From contig JBBIJH010000056.1 of NCBI GenBank assembly GCA_037446075.1, positions 1 through 15,340 of the forward strand: a stretch of 15,340 bases of DNA. The letters run 5' to 3'. Position 1 is the stretch's first letter. The number at the start of each line of letters is the position of its first letter. The notes beneath the pieces were generated by a model that saw only the letters and a list, made by a program, of their open reading frames with translations, was not told where the DNA came from and ran no database searches. This document shows positions 1-7,661 of the stretch, piece by piece. A program made the translations under genes and the position numbers. This DNA comes from JBBIJH01 sp037446075 (lineage in GTDB: Bacteria > Bacteroidota > Ignavibacteria > UBA10030 > JAHEZR01).

Positions 1-1
1 T

Positions 2-2023
2 TCTGCTGGCGTGGGAGTCCTGCGAGAAACGACGATGCCGGCCACGCTCTCCGAAGGTGGTTTCAACACAAACCCCCGTCAGAACCTACTGAACATGAAC
101 ATGGAGTCAAAGCGCACGGAAGGTAAAGCGATCTGGCTGGCGATGCTTGGTCACTTTGGAGTTGTACGTCCGCCAGTGAGAACGCTTATCGGTATCATCT
201 CGGACGTCGAGACAAACGCGCCGATCAACGGCGCAGTAGCTTCGATTTCTGGTCGAACCTACAGAACCAATACCTATGAAGATACCTTCAGGCCGTATGT
301 CGGCTCGGATACGGCACTCGGGAATGGATTCTATTACTTCGAGAACCTCACTGCTGGCGTGCAAACGGTGACATTTACTGCGCCGGGCTACGCAGATACG
401 TCTGTTCAGGTCTCCGTTGTTGATACCTTTTTCACTTTTCAGGATATAGGACTTGTCTCAGGAATCCCTCCGAGACTCCTGAGCAGCTCTCCGACACAAA
501 ACCAGGTTGGCGTCCTGCCCAATGCCGCTCTGACGCTTAACTTCAGCCGTCCCATTGATCGTCCCTCTGGAGAAGCTTACATCTATCTCCTCGATCCGGT
601 AGGGTCAAGAGTACCCGGAAGCTACACTTGGTCCAATAATAGCCGGACATTATTATTCAAGCCTTCTTCCACTTTGTTGATGGATACAACTTACAGGCTC
701 GTGGTCGGTTCTCAGGTGCGAGATCTTTACAACCACTTCTTTGACGGGAACGGTGATGGTGTGGGCGGGGACAGCTTGGTTATCACGTTCCGGACTCGCA
801 CTGCTGATGTGAAGCCACCGGAAATCATTGCAATGTACCCAGCTCCGAACTCCGTCGCATCGTATCTTTCTCTCGTGATCAATATCACCTTCAATGAACC
901 ACTGGATACGAATACGGTTACGCTCGGTAACGTAGGTCTCCAGGAGGTGGGCGGCTCCCTTGTTTCTCGAGAACTGAAATATTTTCAAGTGGGCAGCAAG
1001 AGTGCAATTAATATCTATGTACCTAGCGGCTTTTTTCCGGGCAGGTCATACCGCGTCCGGGTTAGTGGTGTCTCTGATCAAAATGGGAACGCTATTTCAA
1101 GTACTGCGCCCGTCATTTGGGAATTCTCCGTCCTACCGAGAACGGGTGTCTCCCGGTCCATCGATGAATTCGATGGCTCAGTTGCCAATTGGTGGCAACC
1201 CGGCATGAGCACTAGCACGATCGGGATAGACAGTGCCAGTTTCGACTTCGACTCGAGTCTTGTTTTGTCAGTGTTGCGATATAATGAGGGGGCGGCGAGG
1301 TTGAGATATTATTGGCGTAGGAATTCCAACGATTGGTTGATTCACGAATACCGCACAGTAGACAACCCACCCTTATATACATGGCGAAAGGATGATGCAC
1401 GTCTGCAGGTTTACCTCTTTGGAGACGCTAGTGGAACCCTATTCCGATTTGCCGTCGATGATAGCATTGATGCGTCTCCAACTGGCCCGGCGGACACTCA
1501 CGAAGTAAGCCAGTGGGTCAAGGTGGACTGGGTGGGTTGGAGGTCAGTTGAATGGGATTTTGCCAATGACCCAGTCGGTTCATGGACCGGCAATGGAAAG
1601 CTTGAAGGCCTCATGCGTTTCAACAGTTTTCAGTTGAAGTACGTCCCGGACTCCAGCGCAATTTCAGGGACTCTGTATTTTGATGGGCTTCGGATTTTTG
1701 GATTTCTGGGCCCTGATGTAGTTGTCGACCCGAATGTGTTGCCGTCTTCGTACTCGTTACACCAGAACTATCCCAATCCCTTTAATCCGGAAACGAAAAT
1801 CACGTACGACGTAGGGAGCCGGGCGTTTGTCAGTGTCGAAGTTTTGAATCTCCTCGGTCGTCGAGTCCGGACTCTCGTATCCCGCGAGCATCTACCCGGT
1901 CGCTACACTGTTGCGTGGGATGCGCGGGATGACAATCAAAACTCAGTCGCCTCAGGACTCTATTTCTACCGACTGCGAGCAAAGGGAGTCAATCTTATAA
2001 ATAAGATGCTCTATCTAAAGTAA
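2..2023 (+). CDS. N-acetylmuramoyl-L-alanine amidase (Amidase_3) with Ig-like modules and T9SS sorting domain, 5' end outside window
   Basis: The frame is open from base 2, so the gene starts upstream; GTG at 11 is not a convincing start. Numbering from that GTG, residues 3-50 read as the end of an Amidase_3 (AmiC/CwlM-type) domain: V-L-R-E-T-T-M-P-A, then L-S-E-G-G-F with the likely catalytic Glu15, then T-N-P and the final helix. The zinc-binding half must lie before the window. Next come a carboxypeptidase-regulatory-like beta domain (about 58-150), two SbsA/Big_5-type Ig-like domains (about 152-265 and 268-378), a jelly-roll-like possible carbohydrate-binding region (about 385-565) and a T9SS type A domain (577-670). 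Inferred role: surface-bound or released enzyme cutting the MurNAc-L-Ala bond of peptidoglycan. The amidase call rests on about 50 residues; the modules and sorting domain are clearer. Confidence 0.8.
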   Translation, partial: SAGVGVLRETTMPATLSEGGFNTNPRQNLLNMNMESKRTEGKAIWLAMLGHFGVVRPPVRTLIGIISDVETNAPINGAVASISGRTYRTNTYEDTFRPYVGSDTALGNGFYYFENLTAGVQTVTFTAPGYADTSVQVSVVDTFFTFQDIGLVSGIPPRLLSSSPTQNQVGVLPNAALTLNFSRPIDRPSGEAYIYLLDPVGSRVPGSYTWSNNSRTLLFKPSSTLLMDTTYRLVVGSQVRDLYNHFFDGNGDGVGGDSLVITFRTRTADVKPPEIIAMYPAPNSVASYLSLVINITFNEPLDTNTVTLGNVGLQEVGGSLVSRELKYFQVGSKSAINIYVPSGFFPGRSYRVRVSGVSDQNGNAISSTAPVIWEFSVLPRTGVSRSIDEFDGSVANWWQPGMSTSTIGIDSASFDFDSSLVLSVLRYNEGAARLRYYWRRNSNDWLIHEYRTVDNPPLYTWRKDDARLQVYLFGDASGTLFRFAVDDSIDASPTGPADTHEVSQWVKVDWVGWRSVEWDFANDPVGSWTGNGKLEGLMRFNSFQLKYVPDSSAISGTLYFDGLRIFGFLGPDVVVDPNVLPSSYSLHQNYPNPFNPETKITYDVGSRAFVSVEVLNLLGRRVRTLVSREHLPGRYTVAWDARDDNQNSVASGLYFYRLRAKGVNLINKMLYLK

Positions 2024-2025
2024 GG

Positions 2026-2055
2026 CCTCACAGGTTTACAAACTTCTGAGGTTTT
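2026..2055 (+). terminator. Hairpin plus T-run after the first amidase gene
   Basis: An outer stem CCTCA/TGAGG (2026-2030 with 2047-2051) and an inner stem AGGTT/AACTT (2032-2036 with 2041-2045, one G-T pair) enclose a TACA loop, with one C-C mismatch between the stems. TTTT follows at 2052-2055. It starts two bases after the stop codon and ends just before the Shine-Dalgarno of the next gene. The T-run is short, so it may be a partial terminator or attenuator that separates the amidase gene from the rest of the cluster. Confidence 0.6.
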
Positions 2056-2070
2056 CCAAGGAAGTGTCGT

Positions 2071-3015
2071 ATGAGTCCCATACTAAAGATCGCTGCTGTC
2101 ATCTCGCTTCTCCTCCCGGGGTTGCCACGATCCCTGTGGGGACAGGTCACCACAGTGACGCAGTCAATTGAGAGGCTGACAGTGGATGGATTTGCCCAGG
2201 GAGCGGTCCTCTCACCTGATGGAAGCTACCTGGCCTACACGGGCGAAGGCTACAACGGAGTCAATGTGCTAAACTTTCAGACCGGCGAATCCGAGCAAGT
2301 TTGTTCTCACCTCGGTGCGGGTTGGGGAATCATCTGGCTCGACAATCGTCACTTGATTGTTCGTTCAACGAAAGAAGGGGCTTCATCTCGCGATAGAATG
2401 ATGGGGATTGAGCTGATCGATGTACAGGCGAAGAGAGAGTCTCTCCTCGTGCCGTTCTCGAAAGCAAACAGGATAGAGGTTCCACAAAAGATCTCCTCGA
2501 ACAAGGCTGTTGTTCGGAACCGAGGGCAGGTTCGAGTGATTGAACGGAGGGTGACTGGCACGCGAATTCGCTCGCTGTTCAAGAGCGACCGGGCATGGCT
2601 GCACCAGGGTTCTGGGATCGCGTCCCCGCTGGGAATCGAATTGACACCGAGCAGAAGAGAAATCCTCTCACTGGTATGGTCGCCTGACGGGATGAAGGCA
2701 CTCGTTGAATTGAAGGGCCGACCTTCGTTGTATGTTTTTGAGAAGAGCACGCGCCAATTCCAGCTGGTTTCAGAACAAGGTGAACGGCCCTCCTGGGTGA
2801 ACAACGATCTCTATGTGTACATGGAAACGAGCGATGATGGGCACAACATTACGGGCGGGGAGATCTTCCTAGGCTCCCTCACGCGGTGGACGCGACAGAA
2901 TCTCACGGAAACGTTTGATGGCATTGCACTAAACCCTACGGCTTCAGAGGACGGGCGCGTCGTCTTCAATACGCCCGCTGGTGAACTTTTTTCTCTGAAA
3001 ATTGCACTACGATAG
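2071..3015 (+). CDS. Exported TolB/PD40-like beta-propeller protein of unknown function
   Basis: The 314-residue product starts with a Sec signal peptide (K-I-A-A-V-I-S-L-L-L-P-G-L, likely cleaved after the W-G-Q region near residue 25). The rest contains PD40/TolB-type blades: L-S-P-D-G-S-Y-L-A-Y-T-G near residue 48, V-W-S-P-D-G-M-K-A near 208, and weaker ones to the end. It is shorter than TolB (about 430 residues), lacks the TolB N-terminal domain and has no T9SS tail, so it is probably periplasmic. Shine-Dalgarno AAGGAAG at 2058-2064 lies six bases before the ATG. It is followed after 21 bases by the GHL10 gene, which suggests cotranscription. The role is unknown; such propellers often serve as binding scaffolds. 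The fold is fairly sure, the function is not. Confidence 0.75.
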   Translation: MSPILKIAAVISLLLPGLPRSLWGQVTTVTQSIERLTVDGFAQGAVLSPDGSYLAYTGEGYNGVNVLNFQTGESEQVCSHLGAGWGIIWLDNRHLIVRSTKEGASSRDRMMGIELIDVQAKRESLLVPFSKANRIEVPQKISSNKAVVRNRGQVRVIERRVTGTRIRSLFKSDRAWLHQGSGIASPLGIELTPSRREILSLVWSPDGMKALVELKGRPSLYVFEKSTRQFQLVSEQGERPSWVNNDLYVYMETSDDGHNITGGEIFLGSLTRWTRQNLTETFDGIALNPTASEDGRVVFNTPAGELFSLKIALR

Positions 3016-3023
3016 CTCATGTT

Positions 3024-3028
3024 GGAGG
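3024..3028 (+). promoter_or_regulatory. Shine-Dalgarno GGAGG setting a TTG start at 3037
   Basis: GGAGG lies eight bases before TTG 3037, inside the reading frame that would start at ATG 3019. The ATG has no recognisable Shine-Dalgarno in the bases before it. Starting at TTG gives a compact signal peptide beginning M-R-T-C-L-R, while the ATG would add M-L-E-G-C-F. This favours the TTG start. Confidence 0.6.
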
Positions 3029-3036
3029 GTTGCTTC

Positions 3037-5424
3037 TTGCGAACTTGCTTACGTTTTGTTCTGTTTCCAATTCTACTCTCACACCATTTCTCAGCGGCCC
3101 AATCCATTTTCTCGCTACAAGCTGTTCAACCCCCCAAGCGCGAGTTCCGGGGGGCATGGATTGCAACCGTCGTAAATCTGGATTGGCCCTCCTCGCCATT
3201 CGTCTCGCCGCAGCAACAGCGCAACGAGCTTGTCAATCTTCTCGATGCACTTTATGCTACGGGAATCAATGCCGTCGTTTTTCAGATTCGACCCGAATGC
3301 GATGCTTTCTACAACTCGCCTTACGAGCCGTGGTCGTATTGGCTCACAGGTTCTCAGGGAACGGCTCCCAATCCCTTTTATGATCCTCTTCAATTCGTTA
3401 TTGAGGAGGCGCATAAGCGAGGGATGGAGCTACATGCGTGGTTCAACCCGTACCGAGCAGAACGCAGTGTCGGTAGCTACCCTCTGGATCCGAAACATGT
3501 CACGATTCAAAACCCAAGCTGGGCAATACGGATCGGCACCTACAAGTTCCTCAACCCCGGGCTTCAGGAAGTGAGGGATCACGTCTCGAAGATAGTCGCG
3601 GATGTTGTTCGTCGGTATGACGTGGACGGCGTTCACATGGATGACTACTTCTATCCCTATCCGCCGAACCAGATTAGTTGGCAAGACACAGCCACGTTCC
3701 GTCTCTACTCGCGCGGCTTCACCGATATCGGCGACTGGCGGCGAGACAACGTGAATCTCTTGTTACGCCAGATCTATGATAGTGTGAGGGCCATCAGGCC
3801 AACGGTGAAATTCGGTATGAGTCCAGCCGGAATCTGGAAGAACGGTGTCCCTCCGGGAACACTCGGACAGGATAACTACAGCGTCATCTACTGCGACGCG
3901 GTGGCCTGGCTGCAAGGCCAGTACATCGACTACATCGCGCCGCAGCTGTACTGGCCGTTTGGCGGCGGCCAGGATTATGCGCTGCTTCAGCCATGGTGGG
4001 GTTCTCAGAGGAATGGCAGACATGTCTACACAGGTAATGCAGTTTACCGAATCGGCGAGTCGACTTTCGGACCTGCCACGGAAATCGCAAATCAGGTCGA
4101 TTTCAATCGTCGCAATCCGGATATCCACGGTAGCATCTTCTTTCGGGCCAACAACATCCGGGATAACCGTGGCGGCATAGCCGACCTGCTGGAATCCGAA
4201 ACCTATCGAACTCCCGCGATTATTCCCGTGATGGATTGGAAGGAGACAGTTCCCCCTAATACCCCACAAAATCTTCGCGCGGAATTCAATCCGGCGAGCG
4301 GACTTTACACCCTCCGCTGGGATTCTCCGTCAGCAGCCTCCGACGGTGACACGGCCTCTCGTTACATCGTCTACCGTTTTACCTCATCCACATATCAAAG
4401 CTCTGATCTCGAGAACTCTCGGCATCTCATTGGATTGGTCGGTCAGCCTTCACTCACGCCTTCCGGGCGGATCGACACTCCTGGCGTCCATTATTACTTT
4501 GCCGTTGCAGCGCTTGACCGAAACAACAATGAGAGTCCCATCGGTAATTTGGTATCGATTAGTGTGCCTGTGGCGGCGCCAGTACAAATTTATCCGGTTA
4601 ACGGGGAGCCAAATTACCCGCAGGATGGGTCGCTTCGATGGTCCTTTGTAGCCTCGGCTCTGCAATACAGGTTGGAGGTCGCACGAGATTCTGCCTTCGG
4701 CGCAGCCTCGCTCGTGGCTGTGAAGAGCCTCGCAGAGACAACCGCTGCCGTCGGAGGGCTTAGTGCACAACAGACCTATTACTGGAGAGTCGCTGCCGGG
4801 AGCCAGGGGGAGGCGGGGCCCTTCTCTCCTACGAGATCCTTTAGAACCGGTTGGCCATTGCCTCCGACGCCGCTGGCACCTGTGAATGTCGCTAACGCTC
4901 CTTTAAGACCAACTTTCATCTGGTCAAAGAGCGGGGGTACATCGTTCAGGGTTCGAGTTGCGGCGGTGTCGTGGACTGGAGCGACTGTACTCGACACAAT
5001 AGTCGCGGATACAGATTTCACAAGCGGTCGGGACCTTCCGGCGGGCCCGGCGTATATCTGGCGCGTCTCAGCATCGAATGCATACGGCTCGAGCGATTGG
5101 TCGGTGGACGCCCGGTTCAGGACCGTGCTGACCCTTGTGCAAGAACCTGGATCGCTTCCGACAGAGTATAGCTTGAGCCAGAACTATCCGAACCCGTTCA
5201 ATCCTACTACAACGATCCAGTTTGGCGTTCCTGTATCTTCAAATGTGAGGATCGTAGTCTATAACGTCCTTGGTCAGGTGGTCTCAGTCCTGATGGACGA
5301 TTTCGTGGAGGCAGGAACATACAAGGTTGTGTTTGATGGCAGTAACCATGCCTCGGGGATGTACTTCTACAGGATGACAGCTGGCAACACAGTGCTGAGA
5401 AACAAAATGCTGTTGCTGAAATAG
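3037..5424 (+). CDS. GHL10/DUF187 family glycoside hydrolase with fibronectin-like modules and T9SS sorting domain
   Basis: With the TTG start the product is 795 residues; ATG 3019 is the alternative (801). A signal peptide (F-V-L-F-P-I-L-L, cleavage near S-A-A-Q) is followed by a GHL10 (DUF187) domain, about residues 35-350. Its hallmarks are R-E-F-R-G-A-W-I-A-T, Q-I-R-P-E-C-D-A-F-Y, L-H-A-W-F-N-P-Y-R, D-G-V-H-M-D-D-Y-F-Y-P, F-G-M-S-P-A-G-I-W and I-A-P-Q-L-Y-W-P. Then come one FN3 domain (about 405-515), two further FN3/Ig-like domains (about 517-605 and 608-700) and a T9SS type A domain over the last 89 residues. In E. coli the GHL10 protein DigH (formerly YddW) cleaves peptidoglycan glycan strands stripped of stem peptides. 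The two neighbouring amidases would make that substrate, so a lytic role on denuded peptidoglycan is inferred. Other polysaccharides are possible. Confidence 0.9.
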   Translation: MRTCLRFVLFPILLSHHFSAAQSIFSLQAVQPPKREFRGAWIATVVNLDWPSSPFVSPQQQRNELVNLLDALYATGINAVVFQIRPECDAFYNSPYEPWSYWLTGSQGTAPNPFYDPLQFVIEEAHKRGMELHAWFNPYRAERSVGSYPLDPKHVTIQNPSWAIRIGTYKFLNPGLQEVRDHVSKIVADVVRRYDVDGVHMDDYFYPYPPNQISWQDTATFRLYSRGFTDIGDWRRDNVNLLLRQIYDSVRAIRPTVKFGMSPAGIWKNGVPPGTLGQDNYSVIYCDAVAWLQGQYIDYIAPQLYWPFGGGQDYALLQPWWGSQRNGRHVYTGNAVYRIGESTFGPATEIANQVDFNRRNPDIHGSIFFRANNIRDNRGGIADLLESETYRTPAIIPVMDWKETVPPNTPQNLRAEFNPASGLYTLRWDSPSAASDGDTASRYIVYRFTSSTYQSSDLENSRHLIGLVGQPSLTPSGRIDTPGVHYYFAVAALDRNNNESPIGNLVSISVPVAAPVQIYPVNGEPNYPQDGSLRWSFVASALQYRLEVARDSAFGAASLVAVKSLAETTAAVGGLSAQQTYYWRVAAGSQGEAGPFSPTRSFRTGWPLPPTPLAPVNVANAPLRPTFIWSKSGGTSFRVRVAAVSWTGATVLDTIVADTDFTSGRDLPAGPAYIWRVSASNAYGSSDWSVDARFRTVLTLVQEPGSLPTEYSLSQNYPNPFNPTTTIQFGVPVSSNVRIVVYNVLGQVVSVLMDDFVEAGTYKVVFDGSNHASGMYFYRMTAGNTVLRNKMLLLK

Positions 5425-5435
5425 GGACGCTGTAA

Positions 5436-7634
5436 ATGTGGCGGATGATCATTTTTTCCATGAACGTTGGACGACGCTGCACATCCTTTTTCCTCCTGTT
5501 CCTTTTTTTCTTTGCGGCTGATCTTCGGTCTCAGACGGTACTGCTGGAAGAGAACTTTGACGATGGCAACCTGACCGAGAGGCCTCTCTGGAGCAGATTC
5601 TACGCAATCGAGCCTATCGCCGTTGATTCAACAGTTTCTCACTCAGCGCACTTCAGTTGCAGGGTCTCGACCGTGAACCAGCTCTCGGCTATCGAAACCT
5701 CCACGCGCATCTTCAGCTCAACCCTACCGTTTGAGATTACGGAATACGTCTATGTGGAATCGATGGGGGACGAGGCAATCCCTCTCCTTCTGCGTGGGCA
5801 GAACACCGTGCTCGTCTTGTTCCTCCTGCCCAACGGACTCGTTCAGCTCGACGTACTCAAAGAGACTGCTCAATGGAACACAGCCCAGTTCAGAGTCCCG
5901 GGAGGCTACGGGTTCAGAAAGTGGCACTCGTTCAGGCTCGCCTTTGACGGATCCAACGAGACTTCTCTTTATATCGACGGAGTTCTTCGTGGGTCAATCC
6001 AACAGCAACTGGTCGATATCCCTCACACATTACAGATCGGGAATAGGTATCTTCCACACACAAGCACGTTCTACGTTGATGACCTCCTGGTCACAACCTC
6101 CGAGAGGTTGCCAAAGCCCGGGAAGGTTTACCTCGTCCTCTGCTCCGATACCGGGACCTGGGACGGTCTAGACGTCTATCGCCGTACGAATTACCTCAGA
6201 TTTGGGGTGTTTGCAAGCCCGACGGGCAATGCCTCAAGGGTCATTAATCGTGAGTTCAGGGAGCGAATGAAGGACAGCTACGGGGAGCCTATGGTGTTCA
6301 CCTGGTTCATGCTCGATGGTAGCCTGATAGCTACGAACACGAATCCCGAAGTTCAATTCCCTTGGATATCGAATCTCGAGATGATGCGAAAATATCATGA
6401 GACGGATCTGAAAACTGTAGGGGATGAACTTTCTTTGCATTACCACGATTGGATCTGGAATGATCCGGATCGGGACGGCGTGTTCCACTGGAATCAGTCC
6501 TTGCGATTCGGGGAGTACCGAGATGACTTCATCGAGACCATTGGCCATTACGTGATCGAAGGGAGATTGCTGCCCACATCGTTCCGCAGTGGCTGGCATT
6601 ACATGGACAACGAATGGGAGACCTGTCTCGACAGCCTTATCCCATACAGGTTTGAGAACTCGTCGCCCCTTCGCGCTGTTGACACAGTCGAACCGATTGA
6701 CAACAATTATGATTGGTCAAATGCCTCTCTCGAGTGGATCCCGTACCATCCGAACGCGTCGGACTACCAGGCGAAAGGAAACCTCAAAGGATGGGAAACT
6801 CGCTGCGTTTACATGAAGCGGTTGACTCTTGATTGGATGCTCGATACCTTCTCAAAAGCCTTTCGCGGTGAGGACCAACTCATGACCATCTGGTCTCACT
6901 TACCAGAGACGGACTTCCCGGAGCAGATTCTGGGAGTAGATTCTGTCGTTCGGTTAGCGGGGGCCTTTTTTCCTGAGGTTAACTATGACTACACGACTGC
7001 AACGGAAGCGATGAAGAAATGGAGAGGGAGCCGGGACGAGAAGCCTCCCGAGATTCACTACGCGACGCAGATAAATGCTGACACGATGAATATCACCATC
7101 GAAATGTCGGAACCGTTGTGGCAAGTTGCACCCCTGGTGTTCGGGAAAGACGCGAAGGGGCGTGTTGTTCGACTTGCGCCGAAATCCGTTGCAGGGAACA
7201 CTTGGAGTGTGGCCGTCGACACGCGGTCTGCTCAGTTTCAGGCGATCGGGATAGCCGGGACGGATACGGCTGGCAATTCCGCCGTCCACGTTCTTGACGT
7301 GATCCCCACTGGGGTGGCAAAGGAGGAGGGGGGAGTGGACAATCGGTACATGCTTTATCCTGCTTATCCCAATCCCTTTTCCACGGCGGGTGGATCCGCC
7401 TTCGGCGGAAATCCTGCAACGACGATCGAGTTCCTGGTTCCGAAAGCAGGCCCGGTGCGGCTTGTCGTGTATAATGTCCTCGGAGAGGAGGTCGCATTGC
7501 TCGTGAATGAGGGTCTTTCAGAGGGTCGATACAAAATCCACTTCAACGCTAGGGGCCTTGCATCGGGTGTATACTTCCCCGTCCTTTATGTCGAGGGAGG
7601 GGTCCTGAGGGGCAAGATGCTGCTCACGAAGTGA
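5436..7634 (+). CDS. T9SS-secreted LamG-like protein with divergent polysaccharide-deacetylase-like core
   Basis: The 732-residue product starts at ATG 5436, eight bases after AGGGA. A signal peptide (F-F-L-L-F-L-F-F-F-A-A near residue 20-28) is followed by a concanavalin-like jelly roll (about 35-220, with E-N-F-D-D-G-N-L and W-H-S-F-R-L-A-F-D-G). The region 228-525 looks like a distant NodB-type deacetylase: an acidic strand S-D-T-G-T-W (Asp238), G-D-E-L-S-L-H-Y-H-D-W (Asp330, His335, His337) like the metal-binding His motif, F-R-S-G-W (383-387) like the R-x-P/G-W motif, and I-W-S-H-L-P near the end. An Ig-like domain (about 540-628) and a T9SS domain (636-732) follow. The T9SS domain carries an unusual 10-residue insert. 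The deacetylase call is inference from spaced motifs; the canonical T-F-D-D is missing. If right, it would act on sugars of the polymer attacked by its neighbours. Confidence 0.7.
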   Translation: MWRMIIFSMNVGRRCTSFFLLFLFFFAADLRSQTVLLEENFDDGNLTERPLWSRFYAIEPIAVDSTVSHSAHFSCRVSTVNQLSAIETSTRIFSSTLPFEITEYVYVESMGDEAIPLLLRGQNTVLVLFLLPNGLVQLDVLKETAQWNTAQFRVPGGYGFRKWHSFRLAFDGSNETSLYIDGVLRGSIQQQLVDIPHTLQIGNRYLPHTSTFYVDDLLVTTSERLPKPGKVYLVLCSDTGTWDGLDVYRRTNYLRFGVFASPTGNASRVINREFRERMKDSYGEPMVFTWFMLDGSLIATNTNPEVQFPWISNLEMMRKYHETDLKTVGDELSLHYHDWIWNDPDRDGVFHWNQSLRFGEYRDDFIETIGHYVIEGRLLPTSFRSGWHYMDNEWETCLDSLIPYRFENSSPLRAVDTVEPIDNNYDWSNASLEWIPYHPNASDYQAKGNLKGWETRCVYMKRLTLDWMLDTFSKAFRGEDQLMTIWSHLPETDFPEQILGVDSVVRLAGAFFPEVNYDYTTATEAMKKWRGSRDEKPPEIHYATQINADTMNITIEMSEPLWQVAPLVFGKDAKGRVVRLAPKSVAGNTWSVAVDTRSAQFQAIGIAGTDTAGNSAVHVLDVIPTGVAKEEGGVDNRYMLYPAYPNPFSTAGGSAFGGNPATTIEFLVPKAGPVRLVVYNVLGEEVALLVNEGLSEGRYKIHFNARGLASGVYFPVLYVEGGVLRGKMLLTK
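7380..7409 (+). repeat. 30-base imperfect palindrome inserted in frame in the T9SS domain
   Basis: The segment encodes S-T-A-G-G-S-A-F-G-G between Y-P-N-P-F and N-P-A-T-T-I, where the other two sorting domains in the window read straight through as Y-P-N-P-F-N-P. It begins TCC and ends GGA, is centred exactly on GGATCC (7392-7397), and about 20 of 30 positions match its own reverse complement. Its 3' half forms a perfect hairpin, TCCGCC-TTC-GGCGGA (7395-7409). This looks like a small palindromic element carried inside a coding gene. Confidence 0.55.
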
Positions 7635-7661
7635 GCGATTCTTCCGAGGTTTTTTATCACT

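Noticed and set aside
3763..4269. 168-codon minus-strand frame opposite the GHL10 gene
   Set aside because: It is antisense to the conserved catalytic domain and looks like a codon-bias shadow.
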